Shown here in pieces: positions 7,048 to 13,181 of a stretch of 16,218 nt of DNA. The translations under genes were made by a program, and so were the position numbers. Origin of the DNA: Treponema sp. UBA1233 (GTDB lineage Bacteria > Spirochaetota > Spirochaetia > Treponematales > Treponemataceae); NCBI GenBank assembly GCA_002309305.1, contig DBWR01000033.1, positions 63,069-79,286 of the forward strand. The letters run 5' to 3'. The notes under the pieces are model-generated. The model searched no databases. It was not told the DNA's origin and was given only the letters and a program-made list of their open reading frames with translations. Position 1 is the first letter of the stretch. Each line of letters opens with the position of its first letter.

Positions 7048-7713
7048 TTGAATAGAATTGAAGGCGTTGTTTTTGATTTGGATGGAACTCTGTTGAACAC
7101 TCTTGATGACATAGCGGACAGCTGCAACATGGCCCTTGAAAAATACGGAATGCCTAAGAGGACTCTGGAAGAAGTGAGGAACTTTGTGGGAAACGGCCTT
7201 GGCGTCCTGATGGAAAAGGCGGTTCCGGGGGGAAGGCAGAATCCTGATTATGAGGCTGCCCTAGATGCCATGCATAAAATCTATGCGGAAAACTGCCTTG
7301 TAAAAACAAGCCCTTACGACGGCGTTCTTTCCATGCTGAAAAAGATATCGTCATCTGGAATAAAATGCGCCATAGTTTCAAACAAACCTGACGAACAGGT
7401 AAAGGAACTTTCAAAGATATTTTTTTCTGAATACATAAACCAGGAAGTTTCTGTAGGGGAAAAGGAATCTGCTGGAATAAGAAGGAAACCTGCGCCGGAT
7501 TCTGTCCTTGCGATTCTTGGCGAGTGGAAGATTCAAAAGGATAGGGTGGTCTATGTCGGGGATTCTGACGTTGACATTGCCACCGCGAAAAACGCAGGCC
7601 TTGAATGCATTTCGGTTACATGGGGATTCAGGTCCCGGGACTTTTTAATTGAAAAGGGTGCGGTCTACATCGCCGACAGTCCGGATGAAGTGGCCGCCAT
7701 TGTGATGGGTTGA
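7048..7713 (+). CDS. gph: HAD-family phosphatase, phosphoglycolate phosphatase-like
   Basis: A 221-residue haloacid dehalogenase-superfamily phosphatase. Seen: motif I FDLDGTLLNT with nucleophile D10 and acid/base D12, motif II VSNK with S111, motif III RRKPAPD with K147, and motif IV VYVGDSDVD (169-176) whose aspartates bind Mg2+. The alpha-helical cap between residues 15 and 90 has the Gph layout. Family members dephosphorylate 2-phosphoglycolate, a product of DNA 3'-end repair, but the exact substrate cannot be read from sequence. The start is TTG at 7048, since the nearby ATG at 7043 meets a stop after one codon and AAGGA (7034-7038) is 9 bases upstream of the TTG. mutS2 begins within 3 bases of the stop, so the two are surely co-transcribed. 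Confidence 0.88.
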   Translation: MNRIEGVVFDLDGTLLNTLDDIADSCNMALEKYGMPKRTLEEVRNFVGNGLGVLMEKAVPGGRQNPDYEAALDAMHKIYAENCLVKTSPYDGVLSMLKKISSSGIKCAIVSNKPDEQVKELSKIFFSEYINQEVSVGEKESAGIRRKPAPDSVLAILGEWKIQKDRVVYVGDSDVDIATAKNAGLECISVTWGFRSRDFLIEKGAVYIADSPDEVAAIVMG

Positions 7714-7715
7714 AG

Positions 7716-10313
7716 ATGAAGGAAATGATTGAGCAAAGTGAAGTGATGAAGGACGAATACTTAAGGGGAGACGTTGCCCGGGAGCTTGACTTTTACCGCA
7801 TAAGGGATAAGATTGCAGGCTTTTGTGTCAGTGAGGAAGGTCATGCACTTTTGTTAAAACGTGAAAGTTCCTCTGATGAAATTTTCGTAGAACGACAGAA
7901 AAAACTTGGACGTGAATGGAATGTGTTTTTGCATTCATCATATGCCGCAAGCCTTAACGGATGGCCGGAGATAAAACCGCTCTTCCGTTTTCTTGGAGTT
8001 GAAGGTGCCCAGCTTGAACAGGACCAGATATTTGCCTTGGGTATTTTCTGCCGTTCAGTTTCAAAAATCAAAACATCGTTATGCACTGCATCCAATGAGA
8101 TGGAAATTCCACTTTTGCTTGAATGTGCCGAAAAGCTTCCTGATTTGTCGTCCGCTGAAAAACAAATTTTCTATCTGCTTGATGATTCGGGTCAGGTAAA
8201 GGACATACCCTCGCTCAGGGCATATCGTGAGAAGATTCAGGCATTGCACAGGGAAATTGAAAATGCAATACGCCGCTACACATCGGATTCAACTTTGTCA
8301 TCGGCATTACAGTCAACGGTTCCGGCATACAGGCAGGACAGGGAGCTTCTTGCAGTTCGTGCAGACCACAGGAGCGAGATAAAGGGAATTGTACATGAGG
8401 TTTCTTCTTCCGGTCAGACGATTTACATTGAGCCGGATGAAATAGTTCGTGCCAACAATGATTTGGTTCAGGCTGAGTTTGAATTGAATGCTGAACTGAG
8501 GCGTTTGTTCTGTGAACTCACTTTTAATCTTGGTGAAAATCGAGAGTCTTTTGAACTGGCATGTGACATCATGATCGAGCTTGACATGACCATGGCTTCT
8601 TCCAAATGGCAGCAGACTGTTCGTGGCATTTACTGTGAGACATGTGATTTGGAAAAAGAACCTCCCGTGATTCTTGGTGCAAGACATCCATTGCTTGGAG
8701 AAAAGGCCGTTCCTGTTGACATACGTTTTATGGACGGAAAAAGGGTAATGGTCATAACAGGCCCAAACACAGGTGGAAAGACCGTTACGCTAAAGACAAT
8801 CTCACTCTTTGCACTGTTGAATCAGGCGGGCTTCCCTGTTCCAGCACTTGAGGGGACAAGGCTCCCGTATTTTTCTTCGGTTTTTGCGGATATAGGTGAT
8901 GAACAGTCGATTGACGATTCGCTCAGTACATTCTCCGGCCACATGAAGCGCATGGCACAGATGCTTGAAAATGCAAATGAAAAATCTCTTGTACTTCTTG
9001 ATGAGCTTGCAAGCGGAACCGATCCTCAGGAAGGTGGTGCAATAGCAATGGCGGCTCTGGATACCCTGATAGAAAAAAAATCTTTTGTCGTCGTTACAAC
9101 ACATCACGGCATCCTCAAGAATTACGGATACACAAACCCAAGCTGTGTAAATGCTTCCGTTGAATTCGATTCTGAAACGATGAGCCCAACCTATCATCTT
9201 TTGATGGGAGTTCCGGGACAGTCTCATGCTCTGGACATAGCAAGCCGTTCTGGTCTTCCTGAATCTGTAGTGCAGGCGGCAAGAAATTACATTGACGGTG
9301 AACAGGCGGATGTATCGGTCCTGATAAAGGGATTGAACCAAAAGCATATTGAACTCGATGAGATTCAAAAACAGGAAAGGTCAAAGTTACGCGAGCTGGA
9401 AGAAAAGGAAATCAGGATTCATCAAAAGGAAATCAAAAACAAGGAAAAAGAAATAGAACTTTTGCAGAGGGAACATTCGCAAAGCTCAGAGTTTTTGATT
9501 CAGACAAGAAGCCAGCTAGAAAACCTTGTGCGTGAATTGCGCGAAGGAGAAATCAACCGTGAAAAAACTCTTGCTGTAAAATCATTCATTTCTGAACTGG
9601 GGCAAAAAATCGAAGAACAAGACGTTCACATTCAGGAAGAAGAAAAGCTTATAGAACAGGAAAAAGAATCCCTTGAAAAAGAAAAGGAAAAGTTTGCGGA
9701 AAACGGCATGAGGATTTCAAAGGCAAGGGAACACGGTAAAGCCAGCGGAAAAAAGACAAAGAAGAGGATGTCAAATACCGAAGCCCTTGAACATGCATCC
9801 GTACAGCAGCTTGAACTTCCAAAAGAAAAAAAACAAAAGACGGAAATTGTTAAGACTGTACTTGAACCGGGAGTTGAAATCTTTGCGGGAAAAAACAGGA
9901 GGCAGGGAACTCTGGTGCAGAAAAATAAAAACGGCACATGGACTGTCCTCTTTGGCTCACTTAAAATGGATGTCGATGAAAAGCTGATTGAACCAGTGCA
10001 TAAGATAAGCGTTCAAAACAAACCTTCTGTTGTTGTGGAAACTGCGAGCGGAGAATACGGAAACGACCGTCCTGTATTTGAGTTAAGGCTTTTGGGCATG
10101 AGGCAGGAAGAAGCGGTAAAGGCTTTGGAAAGACAGCTTGATTTGTGCGCAATCTATAACCTAAGGCAGTTCAGCATCATACACGGAAAGGGACAGGGAA
10201 TCCTGCAGCAGTCGGTTCAGGATTATTTGAGCCATTATCCGGGCATAAAGAGTTTTGAGTTTGCACGGCCGGAAGACGGCGGATCAGGAAAGACATACGT
10301 AAGCTTGTTTTAG
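7716..10313 (+). CDS. mutS2: Endonuclease MutS2
   Basis: A MutS2 ATPase of about 865 residues. Family members act on branched DNA to suppress recombination, and B. subtilis MutS2 also acts on collided ribosomes. Seen in order: an N-terminal core/clamp region (to about 320), Walker A GPNTGGKT (about 350-356), Walker B LVLLDE (about 425-430) followed by ASGTDPQEG, the TTHH switch, a long Lys/Glu-rich coiled coil (about 515-700), a KOW-like basic patch with VEIFAGKNRRQGTL, and a C-terminal Smr domain (about 788-865). The protein is longer than the usual 780 or so residues, mainly through the coiled coil. The Smr motif reads LRLLG instead of LDLHG/LDLRG, while HGKGQGIL is kept. The start is uncertain: TTG 7710, ATG 7716, 7725 and 7746 are in frame and none has a good Shine-Dalgarno; coupling to gph is likely. 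tatD follows after 11 bases. Confidence 0.93.
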   Translation: MKEMIEQSEVMKDEYLRGDVARELDFYRIRDKIAGFCVSEEGHALLLKRESSSDEIFVERQKKLGREWNVFLHSSYAASLNGWPEIKPLFRFLGVEGAQLEQDQIFALGIFCRSVSKIKTSLCTASNEMEIPLLLECAEKLPDLSSAEKQIFYLLDDSGQVKDIPSLRAYREKIQALHREIENAIRRYTSDSTLSSALQSTVPAYRQDRELLAVRADHRSEIKGIVHEVSSSGQTIYIEPDEIVRANNDLVQAEFELNAELRRLFCELTFNLGENRESFELACDIMIELDMTMASSKWQQTVRGIYCETCDLEKEPPVILGARHPLLGEKAVPVDIRFMDGKRVMVITGPNTGGKTVTLKTISLFALLNQAGFPVPALEGTRLPYFSSVFADIGDEQSIDDSLSTFSGHMKRMAQMLENANEKSLVLLDELASGTDPQEGGAIAMAALDTLIEKKSFVVVTTHHGILKNYGYTNPSCVNASVEFDSETMSPTYHLLMGVPGQSHALDIASRSGLPESVVQAARNYIDGEQADVSVLIKGLNQKHIELDEIQKQERSKLRELEEKEIRIHQKEIKNKEKEIELLQREHSQSSEFLIQTRSQLENLVRELREGEINREKTLAVKSFISELGQKIEEQDVHIQEEEKLIEQEKESLEKEKEKFAENGMRISKAREHGKASGKKTKKRMSNTEALEHASVQQLELPKEKKQKTEIVKTVLEPGVEIFAGKNRRQGTLVQKNKNGTWTVLFGSLKMDVDEKLIEPVHKISVQNKPSVVVETASGEYGNDRPVFELRLLGMRQEEAVKALERQLDLCAIYNLRQFSIIHGKGQGILQQSVQDYLSHYPGIKSFEFARPEDGGSGKTYVSLF

Positions 10314-10324
10314 CGGAGGACATG

Positions 10325-11206
10325 ATGTACAGCGACACGCATTTTCATTTTGAAGGTTTATGCGAGGATGATGCTCAAAAAGGCAGCCAGATTCTTTTGC
10401 AGATGAACGAACAGTCAACGGTGTTCGGCCTGGATATCGGAACAAAGTGTGGCGACATGGAAGAGCGCCTGCAGTTTTTAAAGGAATGTCTTGGAAAAAT
10501 GCCTGAGGATGAACGCAAAAAGGTCCTTTCGTATTTTTATTTTTCTGCGGGAATATGGCCGGATCCGGATGAGATTCGTGAAAGGAAAGTGTGCATGCAG
10601 AGGCTTAGGGAAGAAATCAAAAACTTTTGCGCAGATGACCTGTTTGGCTCGCATCTGGTTGCGATAGGGGAGTGCGGGCTTGACCATCACTGGAACATCA
10701 ATAATCCGGATAAGAGAAGTCAGGATGATTTTACCGATGATTTGATTGAAGGGGAACGTGAACTTTTTTTGATGCAGCTTGAACTTGCAGAAGAATTGAA
10801 CCTTCCTGTCATTATTCATTCTCGTGATGCCTTTGAAGAAACCCTCTCATGCCTTGATGAGGCGGGATGGCATAACGGAATCATTCACTGCTATTCATAC
10901 GGCATTGATGAGGCCCGTGAGTTTTTGAACCGTGGATGGTACATTGCTCTTGGAGGGGCAGTGACTTACACAAAGAAAAGCAAAATCGAAGAAATGCACG
11001 AGCTTTTGAATTTCATTCCCAAAGACAGGCTCCTTTTGGAAACAGATGCCCCATATCTTTCTCCTGTACCATTGCGCGGACAAAAAAACACCCCGCTGAA
11101 CATACGCCATACTTACGAGTTTATAGCGTCGCACCGCGGGGTCTCCGTAGAAGAACTGTCAGCGGATGTTGATGAAAACGTCCGCCGTCTGTTCAAACTT
11201 ATTTAA
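10325..11206 (+). CDS. tatD: TatD-family metal-dependent deoxyribonuclease
   Basis: A 293-residue amidohydrolase-fold protein of the TatD/YcfH family, whose members are Mg2+-dependent 3'-5' exonucleases or DNases. Seen: the metal ligands THFHF (H6, H8), the bridging glutamate E116 in AIGECGLD, H165 in PVIIHSR, H188 in IIHCYS, and D241 in LLETDAPYLSP; RGQKNTPLNI is the usual C-terminal signature. An acidic insertion after GLDHHWN (about 124-142) is somewhat longer than in common TatD proteins. Two ATG codons are adjacent (10322, 10325); the second is preferred because GGAGG (10315-10319) is then 5 bases away instead of 2. It begins 11 bases after the mutS2 stop, and its last 8 bases overlap the end of pgi on the other strand. 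The set gph-mutS2-tatD suggests a nucleic-acid upkeep operon, which is an inference from order only. Confidence 0.9.
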   Translation: MYSDTHFHFEGLCEDDAQKGSQILLQMNEQSTVFGLDIGTKCGDMEERLQFLKECLGKMPEDERKKVLSYFYFSAGIWPDPDEIRERKVCMQRLREEIKNFCADDLFGSHLVAIGECGLDHHWNINNPDKRSQDDFTDDLIEGERELFLMQLELAEELNLPVIIHSRDAFEETLSCLDEAGWHNGIIHCYSYGIDEAREFLNRGWYIALGGAVTYTKKSKIEEMHELLNFIPKDRLLLETDAPYLSPVPLRGQKNTPLNIRHTYEFIASHRGVSVEELSADVDENVRRLFKLI

Positions 11207-12788
11207 TCAGAAGTGAGGCGTAGGCTTCGAGAGCTCCCTTCATCTCTCCTGAAAGTACTGTCTTTGCAAGGACCTTTCCAAGCTGAACGCCTTCCTGGTC
11301 AAAGCTGTTTACATTCCACAGGAATCCCTGGAACATGACCTTGTTTTCATAATGTGCAAGAAGTGCACCGAGGGACTGTGGGTTTACTTCCTTTCCGTAA
11401 ATCAGGCTTGAAGGCCTTTCTCCTGCAAAGAATTTGTTTGGATTTGAGTCATCCTTTCCGCATGCAAATGCAATGATCTGAGCGGTTACGTTTGCGGCAA
11501 GTTTCTTCTGGCTTGTGCTTCCCTGAATCGTGATGTCCTTTCCGCACTGGTTCTTCTGGAATGCGATGAACTGAAGCGGAATGATGTTTGTTCCCTGATG
11601 CAAAAGCTGATAGAATGAATGCTGTCCGTTTGTTCCCGGTTCACCAAAGATGACGGGGCCTGTTACGTATGAAATCTTTTTGCCAAAGCGGTTTACGCTC
11701 TTTCCGTTAGATTCCATGTCGAGCTGCTGGAGGTGTGCGGGGAAACGGCTGAGTGCCTGTGAATATGGAAGTACTGCTGTTGAAGGTAGTCCCAGAATGT
11801 TGCGCTCATAAACACCGATCAATGCATCCATGAGTGCAGGGTTCTTTGTGATGTCCTTTTGTGTTGCAAGCTTGTCTTCTTCTGCAGCCCCCTTGAGGAA
11901 TGAGGCGAATACATCAGGACCAAATGCAAGTGAAAGGATTGCCCCGCCAACTGCTGATGTGGAAGAGTAGCGTCCTCCGATGTAGTCATCCATGAAGAAT
12001 GCCGCCATGTAATCCGGGTTCTTTGCAAGTGGTGAAGTTTCGCTTGTAACCGCAATCATGTGCTTTGAAACGTCAAGGCCTGCCTTTTTAATTGCATCCT
12101 TTACGAAAGATTCATTTGTAAGGGTTTCCAGTGTGGTTCCGCTTTTTGAAACAAGGATGAAAATTGTCTTTGAAATGTCAATTGAATTGAGTACGCTTGC
12201 GGCATCATCCGGGTCTACGTTTGAGATGAAGTGTGCGTCCATCTTGAACTTGCCGTTTGCCTTTGCCCAGTTTTCAAGAGCAAGATACATTGCGCGTGGT
12301 CCAAGGTCTGAGCCTCCGATACCGATCTGACATACTGATGTATATTTCTGTCCGTTCTCGTTGGTGATTCTTCCTGAATGAACCTTGTCTGCAAATGCCG
12401 CAATTGCCTTCTGCTGTTCGACATAGAAATCACGCTTGTTTTTTCCGTCTGCAATGACATCGTTTCCAAGCTGGCCACGGGTCAAGTGATGGAGTACCAT
12501 GCGCTTTTCGCCGGTGTTGATGACTTCGCCGTTGTACAGAGCCTGGAATTTTTCCAAAAGCTGTGCTTCCTTTGCAATTTTCTTGAATACGGCAATTATC
12601 TGTCTGTTGACTTTTTTTGCCGCATAATTGTATGTGAGTGAACTGCTCATGGGAATTGAAAATTCTTCCACACGCTTTGCACCTGCCTGTCCCGAAAGTG
12701 CTTTTGCAAGTGAAACTGAATCCTTTAAGTCTTTCAGTTCCTTGAAACTGGTGAGTTTGTTCAAGTTGTTCCATGTGATTGTAGCCAT
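11199..12788 (-). CDS. pgi: Glucose-6-phosphate isomerase
   Basis: A complete 529-residue PGI, which interconverts glucose 6-phosphate and fructose 6-phosphate in the cytoplasm. Seen: IGIGGSDLGPRAM (155-167), the phosphate loop SKSGTTLET (214-222), GGRYSSTSAVG (271-281) with R273, the catalytic base E359 in MESNGKS, GTNGQHSFYQLLHQG with H390 (385-399), and QEGVQLGK with K505 near the end. The length matches the bacterial long form rather than the short archaeal or cupin types. AGAGG (12798-12794) is 5 bases before the ATG. The gene is convergent with tatD: the two stop codons interlock within 8 bases, leaving no room for a terminator between them. The leader contains a hairpin that reads as a terminator on the opposite strand. 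No convincing pgi promoter was found. Confidence 0.97.
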   Translation of the reverse strand: MATITWNNLNKLTSFKELKDLKDSVSLAKALSGQAGAKRVEEFSIPMSSSLTYNYAAKKVNRQIIAVFKKIAKEAQLLEKFQALYNGEVINTGEKRMVLHHLTRGQLGNDVIADGKNKRDFYVEQQKAIAAFADKVHSGRITNENGQKYTSVCQIGIGGSDLGPRAMYLALENWAKANGKFKMDAHFISNVDPDDAASVLNSIDISKTIFILVSKSGTTLETLTNESFVKDAIKKAGLDVSKHMIAVTSETSPLAKNPDYMAAFFMDDYIGGRYSSTSAVGGAILSLAFGPDVFASFLKGAAEEDKLATQKDITKNPALMDALIGVYERNILGLPSTAVLPYSQALSRFPAHLQQLDMESNGKSVNRFGKKISYVTGPVIFGEPGTNGQHSFYQLLHQGTNIIPLQFIAFQKNQCGKDITIQGSTSQKKLAANVTAQIIAFACGKDDSNPNKFFAGERPSSLIYGKEVNPQSLGALLAHYENKVMFQGFLWNVNSFDQEGVQLGKVLAKTVLSGEMKGALEAYASLLIK

Positions 12789-12813
12789 AAACGCCTCTTA
12801 TGTATCTGAATGT

Positions 12814-12850
12814 TCAGGTCATTCTTTTTGCGGAATTGCCTGATTTTTTT
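12814..12850 (+). terminator. Plus-strand intrinsic terminator inside the pgi leader
   Basis: On the plus strand TCAGGTCATTC (12814-12824) pairs with GAATTGCCTGA (12833-12843) around an 8-base loop, with ten of eleven pairs including one G-U and a single C-T mismatch, followed by seven T residues (12844-12850). No plus-strand gene ends close by: the nearest upstream is tatD at 11206. It would stop transcripts that run from tatD antisense through pgi, and it shields the gene starting at 12919. The same hairpin could fold in a pgi 5' leader. Confidence 0.7.
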
Positions 12851-12872
12851 ATAATTTAGTGTATCAGAATTA

Positions 12873-12898
12873 TTGAAAATATGCTATAATATATTCAA
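12873..12898. promoter_or_regulatory. 26-base inverted repeat over the -10 box, operator candidate
   Basis: TTGAAAATAT (12873-12882) and ATATATTCAA (12889-12898) form inverted arms matching at nine of ten positions around a 6-base spacer. The centre covers the -10 box of the small membrane protein gene. The size and position fit a dimeric repressor site, but the arms are A/T-rich, so chance similarity cannot be excluded. No cognate regulator is evident in the window. Confidence 0.4.
12882..12890 (+). promoter_or_regulatory. Extended -10 promoter of the small membrane protein gene
   Basis: TGCTATAAT (12882-12890) is a perfect TATAAT with the TG-N extension, which can work without a -35 box; no good -35 lies 16-18 bases upstream. 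It follows the plus-strand terminator by about 30 bases. A start near 12897 leaves a leader of about 20 bases ending in a near-ideal AAGGAGG. Confidence 0.6.
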
Positions 12899-12918
12899 AC
12901 TTTTAAGGAGGTTTTTTT

Positions 12919-13173
12919 ATGTCTACTCTTTGGAGCATTCTCATTGCAATTCTTGTGGGTGCGCTTATCGGCTGGCTGGCCGGAATCCTGATGAAGAGCA
13001 AGCACGGCTTCTGGATGAACTGTCTGCTTGGAATCATCGGTGGAGCGGTTGGTGCGGCTATCGGAAGCTTCCTGAAGATTGGCGGCGGTTGGGTCGTCAC
13101 ACTTCTTCTGGGCATACTTGGTACTGTAATCGTTATTGCAGTGGTACGCCTCATCATGGGAAAGAATTGGTAA
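12919..13173 (+). CDS. GlsB/YeaQ/YmgE-type small membrane protein
   Basis: An 84-residue, very hydrophobic protein with three membrane segments (about 3-25, 33-52 and 57-79) rich in glycine: GALIGWLAGILMK, GIIGGAVGAAIGSFL and GILGTVIVIAVVRLI. This pattern is that of the GlsB/YeaQ/YmgE family, formerly called transglycosylase-associated proteins. Members are often stress-induced in Gram-positive and enteric bacteria; their biochemical role is unknown. AAGGAGG (12905-12911) lies 7 bases before the ATG, and a strong extended -10 lies just upstream, so good expression is expected. The large lipoprotein gene begins 8 bases after the stop. Minus-strand ORFs here are shadows caused by the GC-biased glycine codons. 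Confidence 0.9.
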   Translation: MSTLWSILIAILVGALIGWLAGILMKSKHGFWMNCLLGIIGGAVGAAIGSFLKIGGGWVVTLLLGILGTVIVIAVVRLIMGKNW

Positions 13174-13181
13174 GCTGAGCA

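Noticed and set aside
9632..9937. Minus-strand 101-codon ORF rich in Phe and Ser in mutS2
   Set aside because: It is the reverse of the Lys/Glu coiled-coil codons (AAA/GAA read as TTT/TTC). No independent support.
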